Notes under the pieces: model-generated
The model's database searches: none
Seen by the model: only the letters and a program-made list of their open reading frames with translations
Told to the model about the DNA's origin: nothing
Position numbers and translations under genes: made by a program
Shown here: positions 50,655 through 58,052 of the stretch, piece by piece
Layout: every line of letters begins with the position of its first letter
Position numbering within the stretch: the stretch's first letter is position 1
Source of the DNA: WSZJ01 sp964590435
GTDB lineage: Bacteria > Planctomycetota > MHYJ01 > WSZJ01
Length of the DNA stretch: 64,000 nt
Direction: 5' to 3'
NCBI GenBank assembly: GCA_964590435.1
Contig: CAZPWT010000025.1
Span: forward strand, 1-64,000

Positions 50655-51941
50655 ATGATAACCAGAACAAGCGAAGCTCTCTTTGCCCGCGCGCGGCGCA
50701 TCCTGCCCGGCGGCGTCAATTCCCCGGTCCGCGCGTTCCGGTCGGTCGGCGGCACGCCGCGCTTCATCGCCCGCGGCAAGGGCGCCCACGTCTGGGACGT
50801 GGACGGGAACCGGTACACGGATTTCGTCGGCTCGTGGGGGCCGCTGATCCTGGGGCATGCGCACCCGAAGGTCGTGGCGGCGATCGCGCGCGCGGCCGCG
50901 AACGGCTCGACCTTCGGCGCGCCGACGGCGGCGGAGACGGTGCTCGCCGAGGAAATCCGGCTGTCGATGCCGTCGATGCAGAAAGTCCGGCTCGTCTCCA
51001 GCGGCACCGAGGCCGTGATGAGCGCCGTGCGCGTCGCGCGGGGTTTCACGAAGCGCGACCTGGTCGTGAAATTCGACGGCGGGTACCACGGGCATTCCGA
51101 CGGGTTCCTGTCCAAGGGCGGAAGCGGCCTCGCGACGCTGGGGATCCCGGCGAGCGGGGGAGTGCCGAAGGCGGTGGCCGCGCTGGCGCTGACGGCGAAG
51201 TACAACGACCTCAAGGGTGTGGAAGCGCTCTTCCGGAAGCACGGGAAGAAGATCGCGGCGATCGTGGTGGAGCCGGTCGCGGGGAACATGGGGGTCGTGC
51301 CGCCGGAGTCGGGATTCCTGGAAGGGCTTCGGCGCGTCTGCGACCGCCACGACGCGCTGCTCGTGTTCGACGAGGTCATCACCGGCTTCCGCGTCTCGAT
51401 CGGCGGCGCGCAGTCGCTCTACGGCGTGCGGCCCGACCTGACGACGCTCGGCAAGATCATCGGCGGCGGCCTGCCGCTCGCCGCGTACGGCGGCCGCGCG
51501 GACATCATGGGGCTCATCGCGCCCGACGGGCCGGTCTACCAGGCCGGGACGCTCTCGGGAAACCCGTGCGCCGTCGCCGCCGGCATCGCGACGATCCGCC
51601 TCCTGCGCCGCAAGGGCCTCTACCGCGACCTCGCCACCCGGATGCGCGCGTTCGGCGACGCCCTCGGCGACGCCGCGAAATCCGCGAAGGTCCCGCTCGT
51701 CATCAATTCCGTCGGCTCGATGGCCACCGCGTTCTTCCAGGACGGCCCCGTCACCGACTGGGACTCCGCGGCGCGCAGCGACACGAAGCGCTACTCGCGG
51801 TATTTCCACGCCATGCTCGACCGCGGCGTCATGCTCGCCCCGTCGCAGTTCGAGGCCGCGTTCGTCTCCGTGGCCCACGACGGCCGCACGCTCGACGAGG
51901 CCGCCCGCGTCGCCCGCGCCGTCTTCTCCCGCCTTCGCTAG
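50655..51941 (+). CDS. hemL: Glutamate-1-semialdehyde 2,1-aminomutase
   Basis: 428 aa, standard length. It makes 5-aminolevulinate in the C5 pathway to haem and other tetrapyrroles. L-P-G-G-V-N-S-P-V-R-A-F at the start, S-S-G-T-E-A-V-M-S-A, the F-D-E-V-I-T-G-F-R Asp for PLP, and the Schiff-base Lys in T-L-G-K-I-I-G-G-G (near 266) are all present. The end of the gene is only two bases from the convergent stop of the TPR gene. Its presence implies glutamyl-tRNA-based tetrapyrrole synthesis. Confidence 0.97.
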   Translation: MITRTSEALFARARRILPGGVNSPVRAFRSVGGTPRFIARGKGAHVWDVDGNRYTDFVGSWGPLILGHAHPKVVAAIARAAANGSTFGAPTAAETVLAEEIRLSMPSMQKVRLVSSGTEAVMSAVRVARGFTKRDLVVKFDGGYHGHSDGFLSKGGSGLATLGIPASGGVPKAVAALALTAKYNDLKGVEALFRKHGKKIAAIVVEPVAGNMGVVPPESGFLEGLRRVCDRHDALLVFDEVITGFRVSIGGAQSLYGVRPDLTTLGKIIGGGLPLAAYGGRADIMGLIAPDGPVYQAGTLSGNPCAVAAGIATIRLLRRKGLYRDLATRMRAFGDALGDAAKSAKVPLVINSVGSMATAFFQDGPVTDWDSAARSDTKRYSRYFHAMLDRGVMLAPSQFEAAFVSVAHDGRTLDEAARVARAVFSRLR

Positions 51942-51943
51942 CC

Positions 51944-54751
51944 CTACTTCTTCTTCATGTCCTCGAGCCACGCCCGGTCCTTCGCGATGTCGTCGCGCCG
52001 GTCGGGACACTTCGGCTCAACCTCGTCCCACACCTTCTTCGCCTCGTCGAAGCGCTTCTGATAGCCGAGGATCACGCCGAGATTGATCCCCGCCTTCCAG
52101 TACTCCAGCCCCAGCGCTTTCCGGTACGCGTTCTCCGCGATCTCCAGCGCCGGGCCGAATTCCTTCTGGCGCCGCTTCGACGCCTGGATCGTCACGAGCC
52201 ACGCGTTCCCGAGGCCGTTCCAGTATTCGCCGTTCTTGTCGTCGAGTTTCAGCGCGGCCTCGAACTTCCCGACCGCCCGCGTGAGCGTGTCGAACGCGTC
52301 GTTGCCGCGCGAGTCGTCGACCTGCCCCATGAACAGGATCGCGTCGGCGCAGGTGTAGGTCCCCTGCTTGTGCGACGGGTCCTTCACGAGCAGGTTCTCG
52401 AGGTCGCGGATCGCCCCGTTCAGGTTCACGCGCGAGTCGCCACCCTTGGTCTGCTCCGCCTTCGACAGGAGGAACAGCGCCCGGCCGCGCTCGAACAGTG
52501 CGTCCAGGTTGTCCGGCTGCGCCGCCAGGATCGCCGAGAAGTCGCCGACCGCCGTCGTCAGCTGGATGCTCGGCGTCGTCGCGTCCTCGCGCTTCTTCAG
52601 CGCGAAGTCCGCCGACCGCACAAGCGCCTTGCCGCGCCGCAACTGGAGCGTCGTGTTTCCCGGTGACATCTTGAGAAGCGTCTCGATGTGCCGCGAGGCG
52701 TTCCCGAACGGCCCCACGGGGCTGATGTCCGCCTTGATGTTCGCCTCGCCCTGCGCGATCCACGCGTCGACGAGGATCTCGCCGACGCGCATCGAGGGGG
52801 CCTTGGTGAAGAGCTGGTCGAGGTCGGTGAGGGCCTCGTCGAGCGCCTTGGAAGCGGCCTCGGCCTTGCCCTGCTTGGCGAGCGCCTCGCTCAGGGCCCA
52901 CTGGGCCAGCCCGCGCGCTTCGAGCGCCTGGATGAGGTTCGGGCGCGAATTCATGACCGAGGTCATCTCCTTGATGACCTTGTCGAACACGGCGGTCGCG
53001 TCCGTGCCCTTCTTCGAATCGTCGATCGCTTTCTCCACGCGCGCCGTCGCGCTTCCCAGCACCGGCTCGATCGTTCCGCCGCTGGGGCCGTCGTTGCCGC
53101 GGACGGCCTCGAAGTCCTTGGTGGCGCGCTCGTAGATGGGACCGGGGTTTCCGCCGCGGGCCGCCTCGGCGCGGGCGAGCCGGAGGTTGGCGCGGGCGCG
53201 GTTCATGATGGCCGGGTAGTCGCGGTCGTTCGCGGCGAGGGCGTTGAGCGCGCTGATCGCGGCGTTCAGGAACGTGCGCGGGTCCTTGCCGGCGCGTTCC
53301 TCGAGCGTGGCGCGCCAGAAGGAGACCATCGCCTTGGTTTCCTGGGCTGTGACGTCCGCCGAGTCCTTCGAGAGCGCGTCGGCGGCCTTCAGGTCCGCGT
53401 CGTCGAGGTCCACCTTCCCGTCGCCGCCGTTGTCGAACTTCATGGCCGCGCGGTCGAGCCGCAGGCACGCCGCGGCCGCCGGCGCCGCCGGGTGCCCCTC
53501 GGTGACTGCCTTGTCCGCCTGCTCCAGCGCCTGGTCCAGCCACCCCGCCGCGTCCTTGTTCGCGGAGTCCGCCAGCGCCCGGCGCCTCAGCCCCCACGCC
53601 GTCGAAAGCCGCGCGAACGCCGACCCGTGGTCCGCGTCCATCGCCGCCTTCATCAGCTCCATCCCCTGCTCCCACTTTTCCGCCTCATACCTCAGCCCGC
53701 CGCACGCCGCGTTCGCATACCCCTTCAGCGCGTCCCCCGAGCTCATCGCCTCGTACTTCTCGATCGCCGCCTGGGGCCGCCCGTCCAGCCGGCTCGCTTC
53801 CGCCATCGCGAGCGTGAGAAGCGATGCCGAAAAGAACGCGGACTCCTTCGTCGACTCGGCGAGCTTGAGGTCGGCGACCGCCGCCTTCCCGGCCTCGTCC
53901 GCCGCGGCGTCGGGCGCGAGCGAGACGCCGCCGGCGCGGAAGCGGCGCGAGCGGAGGAGGCTCTCGAGCTGGCGGCGGCTGGCGATGAGGCCGCGTTCGA
54001 TCTTCGCGTAGTTCTGCGCGGCCTTGTCGAGCTTGCCGATCGCGGTCTCGAACGCGGCTTTCGCGTCGTCCCATTTCCCCATGCGGGACAGCGCGCGGCC
54101 CTTGAAGAAATCGGGCCAGCCGTAGTCGTGGAGCGTGCGCGTGGCCTCGACGGCGTCGATCGCCTTCTTGTACTCGGCGTCGCGCGCGGCGATTTCGTCC
54201 TGCTTCTCGGCCTTGCGGAACGCGTCGGAGACCGTCTTCCAGACCTCGGCGCCCTCGCTGGTCTTGCCCGCGTTCTCGGGCTTCCCGGGGCCCCGCGTGG
54301 CGAGGATCCCGACGATCACGAGCACCAGCACGAGACCGCCGCCGCCTCCGCCCACCAGCATCATCTTCTTCTTGCGCGCGGCCTCCGGCGACACCGGCTC
54401 CTGCGGCGCGGGCGCCGGCGCTGCCGGGCCGCCGCGCCCCCGCGCCATCCCGCTGCGCGCCGCCGGCCTCGCGGGAGCCTCTTCCTCCTCCGCCGGCGGC
54501 GGAGGACGCCGCGATCCCAGCCCCGACCCCGCCGCCGGCCGAGCGTTCAGCCCCGAGCCGGGGCGCTTCGGCGCCGCCCCGGGCGCAGGTGCCGATCTCC
54601 GCGGGGGGGGAGGCGGCTCGTCCTCCACGGCCGAGGACAGGTCCAGCGGCTCCTTGCAGGCGGGGCAGCGGAAGCGGCCGCCGATCTGTTCGCGCCGGAA
54701 CGCCATCGTCTGTCCACAGTCGCACGTCACGCGGAGCTTGTCGTCGGCCAT
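51944..54751 (-). CDS. Zinc-ribbon/TM/TPR protein of unknown function
   Basis: 935 aa from the ATG at 54751 (GGAGGGA upstream). Residues 8-34 form a zinc ribbon (C10-x-C12 ... C29-x2-C32). A Pro/Ala-rich disordered stretch (45-125) leads to one TM helix (L-V-G-G-G-G-G-G-L-V-L-V-L-V-I-V-G-I-L-A), and the remaining ~780 residues are TPR-like helices with calculated hydrophobic repeats (A-Y-R-K-A-L-G-L-E-Y-W). Zinc-ribbon plus TM plus TPR is a common planctomycete membrane layout. It probably scaffolds protein complexes, with the ribbon in the cytosol and TPRs outside. No enzyme motif seen. Confidence 0.8.
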   Translation of the reverse strand: MADDKLRVTCDCGQTMAFRREQIGGRFRCPACKEPLDLSSAVEDEPPPPPRRSAPAPGAAPKRPGSGLNARPAAGSGLGSRRPPPPAEEEEAPARPAARSGMARGRGGPAAPAPAPQEPVSPEAARKKKMMLVGGGGGGLVLVLVIVGILATRGPGKPENAGKTSEGAEVWKTVSDAFRKAEKQDEIAARDAEYKKAIDAVEATRTLHDYGWPDFFKGRALSRMGKWDDAKAAFETAIGKLDKAAQNYAKIERGLIASRRQLESLLRSRRFRAGGVSLAPDAAADEAGKAAVADLKLAESTKESAFFSASLLTLAMAEASRLDGRPQAAIEKYEAMSSGDALKGYANAACGGLRYEAEKWEQGMELMKAAMDADHGSAFARLSTAWGLRRRALADSANKDAAGWLDQALEQADKAVTEGHPAAPAAAACLRLDRAAMKFDNGGDGKVDLDDADLKAADALSKDSADVTAQETKAMVSFWRATLEERAGKDPRTFLNAAISALNALAANDRDYPAIMNRARANLRLARAEAARGGNPGPIYERATKDFEAVRGNDGPSGGTIEPVLGSATARVEKAIDDSKKGTDATAVFDKVIKEMTSVMNSRPNLIQALEARGLAQWALSEALAKQGKAEAASKALDEALTDLDQLFTKAPSMRVGEILVDAWIAQGEANIKADISPVGPFGNASRHIETLLKMSPGNTTLQLRRGKALVRSADFALKKREDATTPSIQLTTAVGDFSAILAAQPDNLDALFERGRALFLLSKAEQTKGGDSRVNLNGAIRDLENLLVKDPSHKQGTYTCADAILFMGQVDDSRGNDAFDTLTRAVGKFEAALKLDDKNGEYWNGLGNAWLVTIQASKRRQKEFGPALEIAENAYRKALGLEYWKAGINLGVILGYQKRFDEAKKVWDEVEPKCPDRRDDIAKDRAWLEDMKKK

Positions 54752-54866
54752 GAGGGGTCCCTCCGGAATCCGCGCACGATACCAGCGCACGGCGCGGCGG
54801 CGAAGAATGAATCCGGTCGCGGCGCCGTCTGCTAATATCCGCCCCCCACCCCCTTCGGATCCCCGC

Positions 54867-55580
54867 ATGGAACTCTCCTGGTTCGGCCACGGCACCGTCC
54901 GCGTCTTCACGTTCGGGCAGACCCTCCTCGTCGACCCGCTTCGCGCCAACGCCAAGCTCGGGACGACGCTGCAGCCCGACGGCGAGCCGAAGGCCACCGT
55001 GGTGCTCGTGACCTCGGAGAAGGCGGACCACTGCGAGCCCGACACGGTGAAGATCGTCGCGGAACGCAAGGCGCACGTGATCGCGCCGAAGTCGGCGATG
55101 AAGGGGCTGCTCCGGACGCGGCGGACCGACATCCAATGGGCGATCGCGAAGGCGGACGAGACGTACGCCATCGGGGAGCACCTGAAGATCCGCTGCGTGA
55201 AGACGCGCGAGGGGTTCGAGCCGGGGATCGTGTACATCGTGCAGGGCGGCGAGACGATCGTGTTCCTCGGCGATTCGCTGATGGACCGCGCCGGGTGGAA
55301 CTACCTCGCGGCGGACGTGAAGCCCGACGTCGTGGTCTACCCGCCGTACCTCGCGATGGGGGAGAAGGGGCGCGGGGACGCGTTCCGCGAATGGGCGGCG
55401 ACGCTCGGGACGGCGTCGTTCATCCCGGTCATCTACCACTCCTCGCCGCACGGCGACCCGATCTACCGCCTCGACCAGGAGGACATCCCGAAGTCCCTTC
55501 CCCCCGGCGCGCGCCTCGAGATGCTCACCAACCGCCCGCTCGTCGCCCGCGAAACCCGCCGCATCCGCCGCCGGATGTAG
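54867..55580 (+). CDS. Metallo-beta-lactamase-fold protein with altered metal motif
   Basis: 237 aa. W-F-G-H-G-T-V-R-V ... L-L-V-D-P and I-V-F-L-G-D-S are typical UlaG/YtnP-like MBL-fold strands. The canonical H-x-H-x-D-H motif is replaced by T-S-E-K-A-D-H-C, so the first two metal His are missing while D-H remains. Later His residues (Y-H-S-S-P-H-G-D) could still bind one metal. It may be a degenerate or mononuclear hydrolase. It is divergent from the TPR gene. Confidence 0.75.
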   Translation: MELSWFGHGTVRVFTFGQTLLVDPLRANAKLGTTLQPDGEPKATVVLVTSEKADHCEPDTVKIVAERKAHVIAPKSAMKGLLRTRRTDIQWAIAKADETYAIGEHLKIRCVKTREGFEPGIVYIVQGGETIVFLGDSLMDRAGWNYLAADVKPDVVVYPPYLAMGEKGRGDAFREWAATLGTASFIPVIYHSSPHGDPIYRLDQEDIPKSLPPGARLEMLTNRPLVARETRRIRRRM

Positions 55581-55713
55581 CCCGGAACTTCCGCCCGCCC
55601 CCGGCGTCCAAACCCCGGCCGGCAAATCGCGCTTCGCCCGCCGTCCCCGCCCCGCTATCGTGGGGACCACTGACGCGCTTTCCGTTCCCACCACTCTGCC
55701 CGGGAGCCCACGC

Positions 55714-56655
55714 ATGCGCCCCTTCGCCCTCGCCGCCGTCCTCGCCGCGCTCGCCGTACTGCCCGCATTTGCCGAGGACAAGGCGGAGATCAAGCTGGCG
55801 ATGAAGAAAGGCCAGAAGTTCACGCGGACGACGGAGATCAAGGGGGAGGGCGACTGCAAGATCGAGATCGGCGGCGGCGGCGGGATGTCGCTGGCGATGA
55901 AAGCGGAGCTGACGAACGAGGCGAAGCAGGTGGAGGAAGTGCTGGACGTAAAGGACGGGGTGCCGGTGGACCTGCACCGGAAGTACACGGCGCGGAAATC
56001 CTCTGTGAACCTGGGGATGTACGGGTAGCAGGAGCAGGCGCACCCGCTCGAGGGCGCCGACATCACGTGCAAGGGCGGCGTGTGGGCCGTGGTTGCGGGC
56101 GGGAGCGGGGACGAGGCCGCCAAGGCGATCACGCGCGAGAAGACCGCCGATCCGCTCGGCGCCGCGATCGCCAGCGGAAAAGTCGTGACCGTCGGCAACA
56201 CCTGGGACGCCGACAAGGACAAGGTCAAGGCGTGGTTCGAGTCGGAATTCCAGAGCTTCGAGGGAAGCGAAGCCGAGATGGAGTGCAAGCTCGGCGAGTT
56301 CCGCGACAAGGACGGCCACAAGTGCGCGCGGATCGAGGTGAAGGCCAAGGTCAAGGGGACCATTTCGCTTCAGAACGCCCCCAAGAGCGAGGTCACGCTG
56401 ACGATGGAAGGCGACGTGTACTTCGCGCTCGATCTCGGGATGGTGATCCTCGTGAAGGGAAAGGGGAGCATGAAGGCGGAGATCGAGGTTCAGGGGGACC
56501 AGTCCGGGAAGATGAACCTCGACGTGCCGCTGGAGTGGAACGTGGGGGTGAAGGCTGGGGAAGCGGATTTCGGCGCGAAGCCGGACGGCGACAAGCCTGC
56601 CGACAAGCCGGCGAAGCCTGCGAAACCCGAGTACTACCCGCCGCCGGTGAGGTAG
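55714..56655 (+). pseudogene. Secreted protein gene interrupted by an in-frame TAG
   Basis: The ATG at 55714 (GGGAG upstream) starts a signal peptide M-R-P-F-A-L-A-A-V-L-A-A-L-A-V-L-P-A-F-A. After about 104 codons a TAG (56026-56028) interrupts, but the same frame continues without any shift to 56655 (H-P-L-E-G-A-D-I-T-C onward), with homogeneous codon use and repeated D-G-H-K-C-A-R-I-E-V-K-A type strands on both sides. A single C-to-T change (CAG to TAG) would explain it. It is a one-base pseudogene, a sequencing error, or a recoded amber codon. The intact product (about 313 aa) would be a secreted beta-rich protein of unknown function. Confidence 0.75.
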
Positions 56656-56786
56656 CGGAGGGCGGAGCTCGCTGCGGGGGCGCACGGGGGCGCGCCGCGG
56701 GGGCTTTCTGGACCACCGGCGGCTTTGGGGCGGCGCGCCCCCGGCGCCCCCTTCGCTCGCCCCGCCCGCCGCTACCTCACCGGCGG
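56641..56786. repeat. Long inverted repeat containing a stop codon
   Basis: The left arm begins with the last codons and stop of the preceding gene (CCGCCGGTGAGGTAGCGG, 56641-56658); the right arm ends with the reverse complement (CCGCTACCTCACCGGCGG, 56769-56786). Inner arms (GGGGGCGC ... GCGCCCCC) extend the stem to about 55 bases per side around a short loop. Both arms are GC-rich. It would terminate transcription from both sides but also duplicates the 3' end of a gene in inverted orientation. Confidence 0.85.
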
Positions 56787-56833
56787 CCGAACGGCGGGGT
56801 TTGGGGCTTGCTCGCTTCGCTCGCTCGCCCCTG

Positions 56834-57505
56834 CTAGTTTGGAGTTGGTGGTTGGTGGTCGGGGGTGAGAGGCCAAAGCTTCACGGCGAAGTAGTAGAGC
56901 GCGCCCGTGATGGCCCAGGCGCCGAGGACGTCGACGGTGTAGTGGAGATGGGCGAAGAAGACGGAGGCGGTGATCGCGGCGTGGGCGGCGAGGGCGAGGG
57001 GTGCGAGGACGCGGTGCGGGCGGGCGTAGAGCCAGAGCAGGAAGGTCGTCGCGACGTGCCCCGAGAAGAACATGTCCTTCGTGAGGCCGACGTGCGCCGC
57101 GTCGGTCGTGAGGGCGGTGATCGGGTTGACGATGGCGAGCCAGCTTCGCCACATCATCGCGCCGTCGATCCCCGCGTTGACGTCGGGCCCCTCGACGGGG
57201 CCGAGCCCCGACAGCGGGATGCAGAGCCCGCGGAGCAGGCTCAGCACGCCGCCGAGCCACAGGAAATGGATGAACGCCTTTCGATCCACGCGCCAGAGCC
57301 ACGCCGCGAGCGGGATGTAGCAGAGCAGCCAGAGGTGGTAGTTGTGATTCGCGACCCACGCGACCTTCGGGATGTGCGCCAGCAGCAGGTCCGGCCGCGC
57401 CGGCGCCGGGCGCGCTTCGTTCCAGATCGCGATCCCGACCATGGCCGAGTGCGCGGCGTAACGCCAGGTGAGCGCGACGGGGACGGAGTCGAAGAGGCGG
57501 GGCAC
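56834..57505 (-). CDS. PAP2_C (sphingomyelin-synthase-like) membrane phosphatase/transferase
   Basis: About 223 aa from a GTG at 57505, the first reasonable start; the ribosome site is weak, so the start is uncertain. Five to six TM helices. Catalytic blocks are K-D-M-F-F-S-G-H-V-A-T and H-L-H-Y-T-V-D-V-L-G-A-W, the D3/D4-type motifs of sphingomyelin synthase/PAP2_C proteins with both active-site His and the Asp. Such enzymes move phosphocholine or phosphoethanolamine head groups or act as lipid phosphatases. The C-terminal Pro-rich tail (T-P-D-H-Q-P-P-T-P-N) is encoded by a heptamer repeat. Confidence 0.75.
   Translation of the reverse strand: MPRLFDSVPVALTWRYAAHSAMVGIAIWNEARPAPARPDLLLAHIPKVAWVANHNYHLWLLCYIPLAAWLWRVDRKAFIHFLWLGGVLSLLRGLCIPLSGLGPVEGPDVNAGIDGAMMWRSWLAIVNPITALTTDAAHVGLTKDMFFSGHVATTFLLWLYARPHRVLAPLALAAHAAITASVFFAHLHYTVDVLGAWAITGALYYFAVKLWPLTPDHQPPTPN
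56841..56868. repeat. Heptamer repeat overlapping the end of the PAP2_C gene
   Basis: Four heptamers in register (GGAGTTG, GTGGTTG, GTGGTCG, GGGGTGA) cover the last codons of the minus-strand gene, whose stop is at 56834. Only one arm is seen. The repeat encodes the Pro-rich tail. Confidence 0.7.
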
Positions 57506-57522
57506 GGGGCGGGAGGATATCA

Positions 57523-57629
57523 GGCGAAGGCGGGGAAGGCTGGCGAAGGTTCGAAACGCTGGCGAAAGCTGCATGGGAGGCGGCCGCGGTCGCCAGCCTT
57601 CGCACGCCTTCCGCACGTTCGCCAGCCTT
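57523..57629. repeat. Inverted decamer cassette, GGCGAAGGCT family
   Basis: The left arm 57523-57570 has 10- or 9-base units (GGGGAAGGCT, GGCGAAGGTT, CGAAACGCT, GGCGAAAGCT). The right arm 57591-57629 has CGCCAGCCTT, CGCACGCCTT, CCGCACGTT, CGCCAGCCTT. Both arms show one 9-base unit among 10-base units. It ends five bases before the atpC stop codon at 57634 and lies between co-directional genes. Confidence 0.88.
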
Positions 57630-57633
57630 GCCT

Positions 57634-58047
57634 CTACTTCTTCCGCCGCTCCGCGAATTTCAGCCGGTTCTCGGCCCGCGCGACCGCCGCTTCCAGTTCT
57701 TCCTGCGAGTGGCCGGGGCCCCGCTCCGCCAGCGCCTTGCGCGCCTTCTCGAGGGACTTGCGCGCCCGGTCCGGGTTCAGCTGCTCCGGCGTCTCCGCTG
57801 CGTCCGCCAGGATCAGGCACTTCTTCGGCCCCACGTCCGCGAAGCCGCCCGACACGACGAGCTCCTCCTGCTTGCCGTCCGTGCCGCGGATCACGATCTC
57901 GCCGGGCTGGAGGAGGGCGAGGAGGGGCGCGTGGCCGGCCATGACGCCGAGGTAACCCTCGTGGGCGGGCATGATCACGCTGGTCACCGTTTTCGAGAAA
58001 ACGGTGCGCTCCGGCGTGACGACTTCGAATTGGAACTCTCTCGCCAT
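57634..58047 (-). CDS. atpC: ATP synthase epsilon subunit
   Basis: 137 aa. The N-terminal beta-sandwich (F-Q-F-E-V-V-T-P-E-R-T-V-F, M-P-A-H-E-G-Y-L-G-V-M-A-G-H-A-P-L) is the standard F1 epsilon fold, and the C-terminal helical hairpin (R-K-S-L-E-K-A-R-K-A-L-A-E-R, V-A-R-A-E-N-R-L) is present, so autoinhibition of ATP hydrolysis is possible. Last gene of the atp operon; separated from atpD by five bases. Confidence 0.95.
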   Translation of the reverse strand: MAREFQFEVVTPERTVFSKTVTSVIMPAHEGYLGVMAGHAPLLALLQPGEIVIRGTDGKQEELVVSGGFADVGPKKCLILADAAETPEQLNPDRARKSLEKARKALAERGPGHSQEELEAAVARAENRLKFAERRKK

Positions 58048-58052
58048 GACGG

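Noticed and set aside
51944..55237. Longer start for the zinc-ribbon/TPR gene
   Set aside because: The extension overlaps the divergent MBL gene antisense and lacks a ribosome site; the ATG at 54751 has a good one and begins at the zinc ribbon.
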